The notes below the pieces were generated by a model. It ran no database searches, was not told the DNA's origin, and was given only the letters and a program-made list of their open reading frames with translations. The position numbers and the translations under genes are program-made. Source: Pseudooceanicola aestuarii (lineage in GTDB: Bacteria; Pseudomonadota; Alphaproteobacteria; Rhodobacterales; Rhodobacteraceae). Taken from it: 64,000 nt of DNA. The stretch is taken from assembly GCF_010614805.1 (NCBI RefSeq), contig NZ_JAAFZC010000001.1, positions 2,272,001 to 2,336,000 on the forward strand, written 5' to 3'. Positions 1 through 8,585 of the stretch are shown in pieces. How positions within the stretch are numbered: the stretch's first letter is position 1; every line of letters starts with the position of its first letter.

Positions 1-1
1 G

Positions 2-430
2 CGGCTGGATCTGCCGTTGATGGGGCAATTGGCGCGGACGGCCGCGGACGGAACAGTCTGGATCTGCCATGGCCGCGACGCCGATCCGCAGTTGATCGAG
101 GCGTGGCAAGGGCTGGGCGCGCGGTTGATCGCGGTGGAGGGGCGGGGGCGCCAGGTTGATCCTGCGCCAATGCTGACTGCCCTGGGTGCGGCCGGTCTGA
201 CGCGTGTGTTCTGCGAAGGCGGCGGCGCGCTGGCGGCCAGCTTGCTGGGGGCGGATCTGGTGGATCGGCTGGTGGTGATGGGCGCGGGCCTGGCCCTGGG
301 GGCGGAAGGGCAGCCTGCCCTAGGCGCGATGGGCCTTGATCGCCTGGCGGAGGCGCCCCGGTTCACCCTGCGCGATACGCGGCCCTGCGGGGGCGATGTG
401 ATCACGCTGTGGGACCGCGCTCCGGGCTGA
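2..430 (+). CDS. ribD: RibD, C-terminal reductase domain (5' end outside window)
   Basis: This is the end of the bifunctional riboflavin enzyme RibD. The visible part is the 5-amino-6-(5-phosphoribosylamino)uracil reductase domain, which reduces the ribosyl side chain with NADPH in the cytoplasm. The frame is open from base 2, so the start and the deaminase domain lie upstream; the first ATG inside the window is not the start. The motif FCEGGGALAASLL is the conserved glycine-rich segment of the RibD reductase fold. The gene ends 6 bases from the convergent kpsC stop. The rest of the pathway (ribE, ribB, ribH) follows at 5.2-7.8 kb on the same strand, beyond three capsule genes on the other strand. 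Confidence 0.9.
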   Translation, partial: RLDLPLMGQLARTAADGTVWICHGRDADPQLIEAWQGLGARLIAVEGRGRQVDPAPMLTALGAAGLTRVFCEGGGALAASLLGADLVDRLVVMGAGLALGAEGQPALGAMGLDRLAEAPRFTLRDTRPCGGDVITLWDRAPG

Positions 431-436
431 TCCCGG

Positions 437-2521
437 CTATCGCCAGAGCGACGCGCGGCTGGCCAGAAGTCCCTGCACCCGTGACAACATCCGCAACGCC
501 GGGGCCCGGCGCAGGCCCGCGCCACTGACCAGCCGTTCGGCGGCCACCTCCACCGGGCAGGGCAGGCCGGTGACCGGGTCGCGGTAGCGTGGGTAGTCGA
601 TCAGCGTCGCGTGGACCAACCCGGCCAGACCGGGCCGGGCCACCCGGCGGGGCAGGGGCGCGCCCAGGTCGCGCGTCAGCCCCCAGCCGGCATAGAAGGG
701 TTGGCCCAGCACTGTGACTGGCAGGCCGCGCAGCAGTGCCTCGAAGCCCAGAAGCGACGTCATGGTCCAGACCTCGGTGACCTGCGGCAGCAGGCTGGCG
801 GGATCGGCATCCGTCAGTACGCGATCGGCCAGTTGGTCAAGCGCCCAGGCCGGGACCTGGCCGGGGCGCAGCCCGGCTTCGACATCGGGGTGGGGCTTGT
901 AGAGGATCACCGCGTCCGGCCGGGCCTCCCGCGTGGCGCGCAGCAGCGACAGGTTGTCCCGTACCTGCCCCGCGCCCAGCCGGATGGAGGCATCATCCTC
1001 GACCTGGCCGGGGACCAGGATCCGGGGACCGGGGGGCAGGTCGTCCAATGCGCGCGGCTGGCCGGTGTTGTATTTCGACAGTCCCGACCGTGTCAGGAAA
1101 TCCACCAGAGCTTCGGCCCGCAACTCCTGGTCAGAGCGCAGTTTCCAGCGTTCGGCGATCAGCCGTTCCAGCCGGCTTTCGCGCGACGGGTCGTAGTAGA
1201 TGCCAAGGTCGTCCAGCACCAGCGACAGTGGCGGCACCAGCGCCGCGCCCAGCCCGCGCGAGCGCAGGAAGCCGTCCTCCACCCGCACGACATCCGCATC
1301 CTGGTCGGTGCGTGCGGCCCAGGCCATGTGGCGCCGCCCCGCCCCGGACGCTTCCGGGGCGGGTGGGGGGGCGTTCGCGAAGGTCATCCGCCGGTGGCCG
1401 CCAAAAAATCCCTGCAAGGCGGGCCGTTTCCACAGCCGCATCCCGTGCCCGGTCCAGCCGTCGCGGTCCTCACGCCAGGCACGGCTGCGGGCCTCCAGCG
1501 TCGCCAGGACGTCCTCTACCTGGCAAAGCCTGTCGCGATAGGCGTCGTACCACAGCGGGTGCAGGATCAGCGCCGCCGCGACCATCTGCGCCGGGGTCAG
1601 GCGGCGGCCTCGGCGCGGGGCGCCCAGGGCCAGCGGATGGCGATCGTCGGTCAGGCCCCAGCCCGCATACCACGGCTGGCCAAAGGTGACGGGGCGGTGC
1701 CCGGCGATGATCGCCTCGGCCCCCATCTGCGAGGTAACGGTATAGACGGCGACGGCATTTTCCATCAGCACCCAGGGGCTGATCGGACGGGTGAACAGGC
1801 TGATGCGGCCCTGAGCATCGCCGCTGTCGAAATGGCCCTGGCGGTGGCCCTGCGCTGTTTCGGGATGGGTCTTGATCACGATGCGCGCGGCGGGGTGATC
1901 CTCCTGCGCCCAATAGAGCATTTCGCGAAAGCTGTTCTCGTCCCCGCCGCCCAGGGTGATGGAGGCATCGCCCCGGGTCTGATCGATCACCAGCACGTAG
2001 CCGGGTTCGGGCGGCGTCAGGTCGGGGCGGGTGGCGGAATACTTCGACAGGTGCCCCTCCCGCAGGCGGGCCATGACAGCGCGCGCGCGGTCCAGTAGGG
2101 CGGTGTCGTCCAGCGGGTGATCGGCCAACAGCCGCTCCAGCCCCGAGGGCTGGCGCGCGTCGAAGGGCATCACCGGATCGACGATCAGGCCCAGTGGCGC
2201 CTCTCCGCCACGTCCCGGAAACAGGGAGCGGAGTGGCGCATCCTCGACCCGCAGCAGCGCAGCGCCGGTACGGGCGGCAACGGATTCGCCGCGCGCGGCA
2301 TAGGGGGAATGACCCCAGACGGCGATCGTGCCATCGGCGCCGGGCCAACCCAGCCGCAGGTCGTAGCCTGCCAGCGACAGGATCCGCCGCAGCCGGCGCT
2401 GCCGCACGAACCCGGCGGAGAAGACATGTAGCGGCTGGCGCGGTGTGTCGGCCCCGCCCGGTGTTGCGGACAGGGCCGAGGCTGGCGTCGAGGCCGGGTG
2501 CGGGGTCAGGGGCGAGGACAT
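437..2521 (-). CDS. kpsC: KpsC-type capsule Kdo-linker glycosyltransferase
   Basis: This 694-residue cytoplasmic protein has two tandem homologous glycosyltransferase halves, as in KpsC/LipA, which adds alternating beta-Kdo residues to the lipid anchor of group 2 capsules. The repeat is visible directly: GQPWYAGWGLT in the first half and GQPFYAGWGLT in the second. Each half also carries a pair such as VIKTHPE/LYKPHPD and a segment TVTSQMGAEA/TMTSLLGFEA. The length matches the two-domain family. The ATG start lies 28 bases after the stop of the export lipoprotein gene, so kpsS, the lipoprotein gene and kpsC probably form one operon reading leftward. The donor and the capsule repeat unit cannot be told from sequence. 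Confidence 0.9.
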   Translation of the reverse strand: MSSPLTPHPASTPASALSATPGGADTPRQPLHVFSAGFVRQRRLRRILSLAGYDLRLGWPGADGTIAVWGHSPYAARGESVAARTGAALLRVEDAPLRSLFPGRGGEAPLGLIVDPVMPFDARQPSGLERLLADHPLDDTALLDRARAVMARLREGHLSKYSATRPDLTPPEPGYVLVIDQTRGDASITLGGGDENSFREMLYWAQEDHPAARIVIKTHPETAQGHRQGHFDSGDAQGRISLFTRPISPWVLMENAVAVYTVTSQMGAEAIIAGHRPVTFGQPWYAGWGLTDDRHPLALGAPRRGRRLTPAQMVAAALILHPLWYDAYRDRLCQVEDVLATLEARSRAWREDRDGWTGHGMRLWKRPALQGFFGGHRRMTFANAPPPAPEASGAGRRHMAWAARTDQDADVVRVEDGFLRSRGLGAALVPPLSLVLDDLGIYYDPSRESRLERLIAERWKLRSDQELRAEALVDFLTRSGLSKYNTGQPRALDDLPPGPRILVPGQVEDDASIRLGAGQVRDNLSLLRATREARPDAVILYKPHPDVEAGLRPGQVPAWALDQLADRVLTDADPASLLPQVTEVWTMTSLLGFEALLRGLPVTVLGQPFYAGWGLTRDLGAPLPRRVARPGLAGLVHATLIDYPRYRDPVTGLPCPVEVAAERLVSGAGLRRAPALRMLSRVQGLLASRASLWR

Positions 2522-2549
2522 GCGAGGCGCGGGGCCACGGCGCGGCGGC

Positions 2550-3689
2550 CTAGAACCCGCTGGCGGCGTTGCTGACGGTGCCGACCGATCCCAATGTCCC
2601 GGTCAGGGCCGAGATCGTCTTGTTCCACTGGGTGAACGGTGCCTCTGTCACATAGAGCAGATCGCCGTCCCGGATCATGAAGTCACGGGCCATGAACATG
2701 CCGTTGGGCTGGGTCAGGTCCAGCACGTAGACCATCCTTTGCGCACCGATCAGGTCGTCGCGGCCCAGTACCTGGCCTGCGATTTCGGCGGCCTCGTTGC
2801 GAAAGACGAAGACCCCGGTGGGGTCGGCGGCGGTGGCGGTCAGGCCGCCGGCCTGGGCGATGGCCTCGATCCCCGACAGCGTCTGCGATTCGAAATCTAT
2901 CCGTGCCTGCGACCCGGTGGCCCCCAGAGCGGTGAAGGCACGGGTGTCTTCCTCGATCAGGATGCGGTCGCCGTTGCGCAGGGCGATGTCATAGCGGGCA
3001 TCGTCGAACATGTCCTGAAACCAGATGGTCGAGCGCATGTCTCCCCGGATCACGGTGATCTGTGCCAGCTCCGGCTCGATCGCCAGCCCGCCGGCATTGG
3101 CAATCATCGCCGACAATGTGCGGGTCGGCCGTTCGATCGGGTAGACGCCCTGGCCGCCCAGGGCGCCGACCAGTGTCACGGTGGCCCCGTCGCCGGCCTC
3201 GCGCCGGACCTCGACCTGGGGATCGGGGGTCTGCTCTTCCAGCTTGTCGGTGATGATCCGGCGGATCGCCTCGGGGGTGTTGCCGGCAGCGCGGATGCGC
3301 CCGGCATAGGGCACGAAGATGAAGCCCGCACCATCGACCTGCACGGCTTCCAGCACGGTGGAATTCTGCGCCTCGCCCGCCAACAGCCCGTCATCGACGT
3401 TTTCCCAGATCGTCAACGAGAGCACGTCGCCCGGCCGGATCGTGTCAGAGCCGAGTTGCGCGGCATTTCGGAACGCGTCGGAAAAGCCCAGGGCCGGGAT
3501 CACCGCGGTCGCACGGGTGACGCGGTCATTGACCGCGACGATGAAGGCGTCCCCTTCCTGCTGCACGGAGCCGGCGTAGATTTCGCGCTTGTTCGGGCCC
3601 GTGCGGGGGAGCACGGAACAGGACGACGCCAGCGATACGGCCGCCACGATCGCGACGGATCTCGCCCATCGGGTTGCATTGGATTTCAC
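2550..3689 (-). CDS. Outer-membrane polysaccharide export lipoprotein (Wza/KpsD type)
   Basis: A 379-residue protein of the outer-membrane polysaccharide export (OPX) family, which forms the channel that carries capsule across the periplasm and outer membrane. It begins with a lipoprotein signal peptide whose lipobox LASSC puts the lipidated cysteine at residue 24. The polysaccharide-export domain follows (GDVLSLTIWEN near residue 90), then SLBB-like repeats (GALGGQGVYPIERP and a second copy near residues 240-270). The start is GTG, chosen because AGGAG lies 8 bases upstream and the signal peptide begins there. It sits between kpsS and kpsC on the same strand. No ABC transporter genes (kpsM/kpsT) are visible in the window, so export must use components encoded elsewhere. 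Confidence 0.85.
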   Translation of the reverse strand: MKSNATRWARSVAIVAAVSLASSCSVLPRTGPNKREIYAGSVQQEGDAFIVAVNDRVTRATAVIPALGFSDAFRNAAQLGSDTIRPGDVLSLTIWENVDDGLLAGEAQNSTVLEAVQVDGAGFIFVPYAGRIRAAGNTPEAIRRIITDKLEEQTPDPQVEVRREAGDGATVTLVGALGGQGVYPIERPTRTLSAMIANAGGLAIEPELAQITVIRGDMRSTIWFQDMFDDARYDIALRNGDRILIEEDTRAFTALGATGSQARIDFESQTLSGIEAIAQAGGLTATAADPTGVFVFRNEAAEIAGQVLGRDDLIGAQRMVYVLDLTQPNGMFMARDFMIRDGDLLYVTEAPFTQWNKTISALTGTLGSVGTVSNAASGF

Positions 3690-3785
3690 TGCCCGGTCTC
3701 CTCGACCTTGTATTTTTTGCTGCCTGTTTTCCGCACATGTTACGGGAATCGCGGCGCAAAGGCCAGTCTGATGATCCTGCGGGGC

Positions 3786-5078
3786 CTAGTTCACGACGCG
3801 CAACTGTTGCCGCGGCGCCGCGGTCCCGGACTTCAGCGCGTCATAGGGATCGGCAGGATCCAGCATCATGTCGACCACCAGCCGCAGCAACTGCCGCCGC
3901 GCCCGGGCCGAGTAGAACCCGCCCGCCACCTGCGAGGTCTCCAGCAGGAAACGCCGGTAATCGCGATAGGCGGTCGCGTCCGGACGGGCGGCGCCGGCGA
4001 AGAAATCCGCCAGCGGCTGGGAGGAGACGAATTCCGGTTTGGCAAAGACCGCATCGCCGAAGACCTTCAGCGGAATCCCGCGGAACAGCACCTGCTGGGC
4101 GGCGGTGGAATTCACTGTCACCGCGCTACGGGCATCGGCCAGCAACTGCGCCAGCTTGCCGCCGCGCACGTAGTGGACCCGGCCGTGCAGGTCCAGCTCG
4201 GCGCGCAGCCGGCGGATGGTGGCGCGGATGGGGGCGCGGCCGTCCTCCAGCGGATGGGCCTTGATCACCAGGTGATGGTGGCGCGGCGCGCCTTCGGCAA
4301 AACCGCGCATCACCTCCTCGATGAACTCGGCCATGGAGGCAAAGGGAGAATGGGTCTGAAAGGACGCGTCATGTTCCAGTTGCAGCAGCGCGACATGATA
4401 GGGAAAGCCGCCCCGCCGGATGCGGGAAGACGCGGCGATCCGCTCCAGCGCGGTGAAGGGCATCAGCAGCAAGCGTTTGAGATACAAGCGGAATTCCTGG
4501 GTCACGCTCAGGCTGCGATGCGGCCGGAATCCGCGATAGCGCCGGTTGGCCAGCAGGACCAGCCCGTGATAGGCGGCGCCGTAGAAGATATGGTGGCGCA
4601 TATCGCCCCATTTCGCCGGTGGCAACGGCGTGTCCAGATCGCAGTTTTCCAACGCCCGCCGCATTTCCGGCAGGCCCATGCGCATCAGCCGGGAATGACC
4701 GTTCGAACCGTCCCGTTCGTAGGTCACCCAATAGGGCCGGATGTAACCTTCCTCGAAGACATGGACCCGCAGCCCGGCCTGACGGGCGCGGGCGATGGCG
4801 CATGTGTGGATGGTGCGCGTGTCGCCGTACAGCACCAGGTCGGTCACGCCGCGTTCGGCCACGATGCGGTCGAAATGGTCGGGCCAGTCGGCCACCGCGC
4901 CGGTATGGGGGATATAGCTGTCGGCCCCGGGCCAGAAAGCGGCGTCGCCGGCGTTGAACCCCGCGCGCCAGACCTCGGCCCCGGCCAGCCGCAGCATGCG
5001 TCCCAGCCGGGCAAAGAACGGCCCATGCGGGCCCTGTAGGAACAGAAACACCTGTCGGTCCTGGGGTTGCGCTGTCAT
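3786..5078 (-). CDS. kpsS: KpsS-type capsule polysaccharide synthesis/export protein
   Basis: A 430-residue protein of the KpsS/LipB family, the single-domain beta-Kdo transferase that adds the first Kdo to phosphatidylglycerol before KpsC extends the linker. Recognisable segments are FLQGPHGPFFARLG near the N-terminus, LYGDTR, VFEEGYIRPYW, HPLEDGRAP and the C-terminal GIPLKVFG. The frame extends upstream to a TTG, but the ATG at 5078 starts a normal family N-terminus (MTAQPQDRQVFLFLQG) and is preferred. It is the first gene of the leftward capsule cassette. Its upstream region (5079-5220) is shared with the rightward ribE, so the two probably have divergent promoters there. Confidence 0.85.
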   Translation of the reverse strand: MTAQPQDRQVFLFLQGPHGPFFARLGRMLRLAGAEVWRAGFNAGDAAFWPGADSYIPHTGAVADWPDHFDRIVAERGVTDLVLYGDTRTIHTCAIARARQAGLRVHVFEEGYIRPYWVTYERDGSNGHSRLMRMGLPEMRRALENCDLDTPLPPAKWGDMRHHIFYGAAYHGLVLLANRRYRGFRPHRSLSVTQEFRLYLKRLLLMPFTALERIAASSRIRRGGFPYHVALLQLEHDASFQTHSPFASMAEFIEEVMRGFAEGAPRHHHLVIKAHPLEDGRAPIRATIRRLRAELDLHGRVHYVRGGKLAQLLADARSAVTVNSTAAQQVLFRGIPLKVFGDAVFAKPEFVSSQPLADFFAGAARPDATAYRDYRRFLLETSQVAGGFYSARARRQLLRLVVDMMLDPADPYDALKSGTAAPRQQLRVVN

Positions 5079-5220
5079 CTGGTTTCGATCCGGTCCTGCC
5101 AATCGTGACGATGGTCTAGCCTGCGGGAGGGGCGGAAATATGGCGGGGGCTTGCCTTTTCCCCGTCGGCGAGGCTACGCAGATCGCGACCTCCTGTCAGC
5201 CCAAAAGCGGAGAAACGCGC

Positions 5221-5817
5221 ATGTTCACAGGCATCATCACCGATATCGGCACCGTGCGTGCGACCGAGCGGCGCGGCGATCTGCGCGCCCGGATCGCCAC
5301 CGCATACCAGACGGCGGGCATAGCGCTTGGCGCCTCCATCGCCTGTGACGGGGTTTGCCTGACGGTGATCGAAACCGGCGCCGACTGGTTCGACGTGGAG
5401 GTCAGCGCCGAGACGGTGTCAAAGACCAACATTGCCGCCGACGGCTGGCCGGAAGGCCGACGGCTGAACCTGGAACGCGCGCTGAAGGTCGGGGACGAGC
5501 TGGGCGGGCATATCGTCTCGGGCCATGTGGACGGCGTGGCCGAGGTGCTGAGCCTGACGACGGAGGGCGACAGCACCCGTGTCACCTTCCGCGCGCCTGA
5601 CGCGCTGGCCCGGTTCATCGCGCCCAAGGGGTCCGTGGCGCTGAACGGCACGTCCTTTACCGTGAACGAGGTCGAGGGCCCGACCTTCGGCATCAACATG
5701 ATCCCGCATACCAAGGCCGTGACAACATGGGGCAATGTGGCGGTCGGCGATGGCGTCAACCTGGAGATCGACACCATGGCCCGCTACGTCGCGCGGCTGC
5801 AAGAAATGCCCGGCTGA
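5221..5817 (+). CDS. ribE: Riboflavin synthase, alpha chain
   Basis: A 198-residue riboflavin synthase, which dismutates two molecules of 6,7-dimethyl-8-ribityllumazine to riboflavin and the pyrimidine substrate of RibH. The protein shows the family start MFTGII and the internal duplication of two lumazine-binding barrels, with HIVSGHVDG opening the second half and the conserved NGTSFTVN. The ATG at 5221 is chosen because MFTGII is the near-invariant N-terminus; the longer open frame upstream is not family sequence. No FMN riboswitch consensus was found in the 140 bases upstream. The gene is followed by 254 non-coding bases before ribB. Confidence 0.95.
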   Translation: MFTGIITDIGTVRATERRGDLRARIATAYQTAGIALGASIACDGVCLTVIETGADWFDVEVSAETVSKTNIAADGWPEGRRLNLERALKVGDELGGHIVSGHVDGVAEVLSLTTEGDSTRVTFRAPDALARFIAPKGSVALNGTSFTVNEVEGPTFGINMIPHTKAVTTWGNVAVGDGVNLEIDTMARYVARLQEMPG

Positions 5818-5890
5818 GTTCGGCCCGGTCCGCCGGTCCGGTGGTCCGCTGATCCGGGCGGTGCGCGGGCGTGCCGGCGGGCCGACAGAT

Positions 5891-5906
5891 CCGCCCTGAC
5901 GGGCGG
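5891..5906 (+). other. GC-rich hairpin between ribE and ribB
   Basis: A perfect 6-bp stem, CCGCCC paired with GGGCGG around a TGAC loop, lies in the 254-base gap between ribE and ribB. No T-run follows, so this is not a clear intrinsic terminator. It could stabilise the ribE 3' end or weaken read-through to ribB. No other gene or riboswitch was recognised in 5818-6071. Confidence 0.35.
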
Positions 5907-6071
5907 GCCTCCGGCGGCGGTATTTGTCGCCCGAAGGAGGCCGGGACGGCGCGAAGACGCCGCGGGCGCGCGTGGCGATTGTGCGCAGTCGCGCAGCCCC
6001 GGTGCATCGCGCGGCTGGCCTTTCGCCACCACCTGCGCTATCTGCGGCGCACCGCGTCAGGAGGGAATGGC

Positions 6072-7205
6072 ATGTCCGACAACGTGATCTACGAACAACC
6101 CGGCCCCGTCGAGGAGGGATGGTCCGATGCCATCTCCCCGGTGGAGGAGATCATCGAAGACGCCCGCAACGGGCGCATGTTCATTCTGGTCGATCACGAG
6201 GACCGCGAGAACGAGGGCGACCTGGTGATCCCCGCCCAGATGGCCACACCCGATGCGATCAATTTCATGGCGACCCACGGCCGGGGCCTGATCTGCCTGT
6301 CGTTGACGGGCAGACGCGTGGACGAGCTGGGCCTGCCGCTGATGGCGTCGCAGAATTCGTCGCGCCACGAGACCGCGTTCACCGTCTCCATCGAGGCGCG
6401 CGATGGCGTCTCCACCGGGATTTCCGCCCATGACCGTGCCCTGACCGTGGCCACCGCGATCAACGCAGCCAAGGGCGCGCAGGATATCGCCACGCCAGGC
6501 CATGTCTTTCCGCTGCGCGCCCGCGACGGCGGCGTTCTGGTCCGCGCCGGTCATACGGAGGCGGCCGTGGACGTGGCGCGCCTGGCCGGGCTGAACCCCT
6601 CGGGGGTGATCTGCGAGATCATGAGCGATGACGGCACCATGTCGCGTCTGCCCGAACTGGTGGCCTTTGCCCAGAAACACGGGCTGAAGATCGGCACGAT
6701 CTCCGACCTGATCGCCTATCGTCGGCGTCACGACAACCTGGTCCGCCAGCGCGCGTCCGAAACCATTACCTCGGAATTCGGTGGCGATTGGGATATGCGG
6801 ATCTATGCGGACGAGACCCAGGGCAGCGAACATATCGTGCTGGTCAAGGGCGACATCACCGGCGATGCGCCCGTACTGACCCGGATGCACGCGCTGGATC
6901 CCTTGCAGGACGTGATCGGCACCGGCCCCTTGGGTAAATCCGACGAATTTCGCAGGGCCATGCGCCTGATCGCCGCCGAGGGGCGGGGCGTGCTGGTTCT
7001 GCTGCGCGACACCCACATGAAGATCGCCGTGGGCGACGAGGTCTCTCCGCAGGTGCTGCGGCAATACGGGCTGGGCGCGCAGATCCTGTCCTCGCTGGGC
7101 CTGTCACGGTTGGAGTTGCTGACCAATTCGCCGAAGCCCAGCATCGTCGGGCTGGACGCCTATGGCCTGGAAATCACCGGAACCCGCAGGATCGAGGACG
7201 CGTAA
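6072..7205 (+). CDS. ribB: 3,4-dihydroxy-2-butanone 4-phosphate synthase with degenerate GTP cyclohydrolase II domain
   Basis: A 377-residue RibBA-like protein. The N-terminal half is an intact dihydroxybutanone phosphate synthase that converts ribulose 5-phosphate to the four-carbon unit used by RibH: DHEDRENEGDLV holds the acidic metal-binding cluster, and GHVFPLRARDGGVLVRAGHTEA the second active-site segment. The C-terminal half resembles GTP cyclohydrolase II (YGLGAQIL, ending in GLEITG) but has no cysteine at all, so the three zinc ligands and the CDCG motif are absent. It probably cannot open GTP. The ATG at 6072 follows a strong AGGAGGG. Its stop overlaps the ribH start by one base. 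A separate RibA elsewhere is expected. Confidence 0.9.
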   Translation: MSDNVIYEQPGPVEEGWSDAISPVEEIIEDARNGRMFILVDHEDRENEGDLVIPAQMATPDAINFMATHGRGLICLSLTGRRVDELGLPLMASQNSSRHETAFTVSIEARDGVSTGISAHDRALTVATAINAAKGAQDIATPGHVFPLRARDGGVLVRAGHTEAAVDVARLAGLNPSGVICEIMSDDGTMSRLPELVAFAQKHGLKIGTISDLIAYRRRHDNLVRQRASETITSEFGGDWDMRIYADETQGSEHIVLVKGDITGDAPVLTRMHALDPLQDVIGTGPLGKSDEFRRAMRLIAAEGRGVLVLLRDTHMKIAVGDEVSPQVLRQYGLGAQILSSLGLSRLELLTNSPKPSIVGLDAYGLEITGTRRIEDA

Positions 7206-7756
7206 TGGCCGCCAACGAACAGCATTACACCCTGCCGCGCGGCACTCTGGACCGCCCTGCCAAGCTGTTGATCGTGGTCGCGCCCTATTATCGCGACATT
7301 GCCGACCAGCTGATCGCCGGCGCCCGCGCCGAAGCCGAGGCCTGGGGCGCCAGCCATGACCTGATCGAGGTCCCCGGTGCGCTGGAAATCCCCACCGCCA
7401 TCGGCATGGCTGAACGGATGTCCAGTTTTGACGCCTTCGTCGCCCTGGGTTGCGTGATCCGCGGTGAGACGACCCACTACGAGACGGTGTGCAACGACAG
7501 CTCCCGCGCGCTGACGCTGTTGGGCTTGCAGGGGCTGGCCATCGGCAACGGCATTCTGACCGTGGAGACCCGTGACCAGGCGCTGGCCCGCGCGCGGGTG
7601 GCGGAACAGAACAAGGGCGGCGGTGCCGCAGCTGCGGCCTTGCATCTTCTCGCGCTTTCGCGCAAATGGGGCGCCCAGCGGAAAGGTGTGGGCTTTCGCC
7701 CCTCCGAAGGGGAGTTTCGGCTGGCAGGACATTCCGACGACACCCCCACCGCCTGA
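7205..7756 (+). CDS. ribH: 6,7-dimethyl-8-ribityllumazine synthase
   Basis: A 183-residue lumazine synthase, the penultimate step of riboflavin synthesis. It condenses the RibB product with the ribitylaminopyrimidine. Visible motifs are PGALEIPTAI for substrate binding and GCVIRGETTHYETVCN, containing the catalytic histidine. The protein is longer than the usual ~155 residues because of a C-terminal tail after the conserved core (residues ~158-183, starting GAQRKGVGF), with no known role. The start ATG overlaps the ribB stop (TAATG), implying translational coupling. nusB follows after 9 bases. Confidence 0.95.
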   Translation: MAANEQHYTLPRGTLDRPAKLLIVVAPYYRDIADQLIAGARAEAEAWGASHDLIEVPGALEIPTAIGMAERMSSFDAFVALGCVIRGETTHYETVCNDSSRALTLLGLQGLAIGNGILTVETRDQALARARVAEQNKGGGAAAAALHLLALSRKWGAQRKGVGFRPSEGEFRLAGHSDDTPTA

Positions 7757-7765
7757 GAGGGCCCC

Positions 7766-8278
7766 ATGACAGACGATACCAATTCCGACCTGCCCGAACC
7801 CAAGGCCGCGCTGCCCCTGTCGGGCAATCGCAAGCGGCGGATGCGCTCTGCCTCGCGGTTGTATGCCGTGCAGGCGTTGTTCCAGATGGAGGCCTCGGGC
7901 CAGACCGCGCAACGTGTGATGGTGGAGTTCGAGGACCATCGCCTGGGCGCCATCTACGAGGAAGGCGAGATGGAGGAGGGCGACCTGACCCTGTTCCGCT
8001 CTGTCGTGGAAGACGCGGTCAACTGGCAGGCCAGGATCGACCAGATGACCGACCGTGCGCTGGTCGCCAAGTGGCCGATCGCGCGCATCGATCCGACCCT
8101 GCGCGCCCTGTTCCGTGCCGCCGGCGCGGAGCTTCTGGAAGGGGATGCGCCGCCCAAGGTGGTGATCGTCGAATATGTCGACGTGGCCTTTGCCTTCTTC
8201 CCGCAGGGGAAAGAGGCGAAATTCGTCAATGCCGTGCTGGATCACATGGCGCGGGAGGCCCGGCCAGAGGCGTTCTGA
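7766..8278 (+). CDS. nusB: Transcription antitermination factor NusB
   Basis: A 170-residue NusB, which with NusE/S10 binds boxA RNA and supports rRNA antitermination. Family features are SASRLYAVQALFQME near the N-terminus, the central helices around KWPIARIDPTLRALFRAAGAE, and the C-terminal VEYVDVAFAFF. An acidic N-terminal extension of about 25 residues precedes the core. It ends the rib operon, a common arrangement in bacteria (ribH-nusB), and is followed by a strong terminator at 8370-8397. Confidence 0.95.
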   Translation: MTDDTNSDLPEPKAALPLSGNRKRRMRSASRLYAVQALFQMEASGQTAQRVMVEFEDHRLGAIYEEGEMEEGDLTLFRSVVEDAVNWQARIDQMTDRALVAKWPIARIDPTLRALFRAAGAELLEGDAPPKVVIVEYVDVAFAFFPQGKEAKFVNAVLDHMAREARPEAF

Positions 8279-8369
8279 AGCTTCGGCCCGGGCGCCTTGA
8301 CCGGTGTCGCCGCGCGGTTCGGGAATATGGGCCAATAGCCAAGCTTTTGACAAATCGACTGATTTTAGC

Positions 8370-8397
8370 AACGCGCGCCCGCTGTGGCGCGCGTTTT
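8370..8397 (+). terminator. Intrinsic terminator downstream of nusB
   Basis: A perfect 10-bp stem (AACGCGCGCC paired with GGCGCGCGTT) with a 6-base loop is followed by TT, giving a TTTT run across the end of the stem. It lies about 90 bases past the nusB stop and is the clearest intrinsic terminator in the window. It probably ends the rib-nusB transcript and insulates the RNA gene that follows. Confidence 0.85.
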
Positions 8398-8417
8398 CGT
8401 ATGCTGGTGTTGGGCAG

Positions 8418-8585
8418 GGTAGGCGGGCCCGCACGCGACCGTTTGGTTAACGCATTCCCGAGGACCTGTTCATACAGGTGGGCGCCAGGTAACCGGACCA
8501 GGGCCCGGACAGAGCCAGCTCCCTCGGATTTGCTTAAGGCCACCGGAATGTAACCGAGCACGGGAAGGGCAGCACCCGCCTGTCC
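8418..8585 (+). ncRNA. ssrS: Candidate 6S RNA (ends approximate)
   Basis: The 408-base gap 8279-8686 has no gene but holds about 165 bases that resemble 6S RNA, the RNA that mimics an open promoter and holds sigma-70 RNA polymerase. Seen directly: a closing stem AGGCGGG (8421-8427) with CCCGCCT (8575-8581), an inner pairing TTCCCG (8455-8460) with CGGGAA (8561-8566), and a local ACCTG/CAGGT hairpin. By recollection of E. coli 6S, TTCATAC, TGGGCGCC and GCTTAAGGC occur in matching order. A weak -10-like TATGCT at 8400 precedes it, and a small AGGCCC/GGGCTT hairpin at 8594-8612 follows. No covariance model was run, so identity and ends are inferred. Confidence 0.55.

Noticed and set aside
2445..5039. 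An 864-codon forward frame across the capsule genes
   Set aside because: It is a shadow of the kps genes on the other strand, with no recognisable fold and His/Gln/Arg/Gly-rich composition.
5079..5220. FMN riboswitch upstream of ribE
   Set aside because: No conserved FMN-element segments were found in this gap or in 5818-6071.
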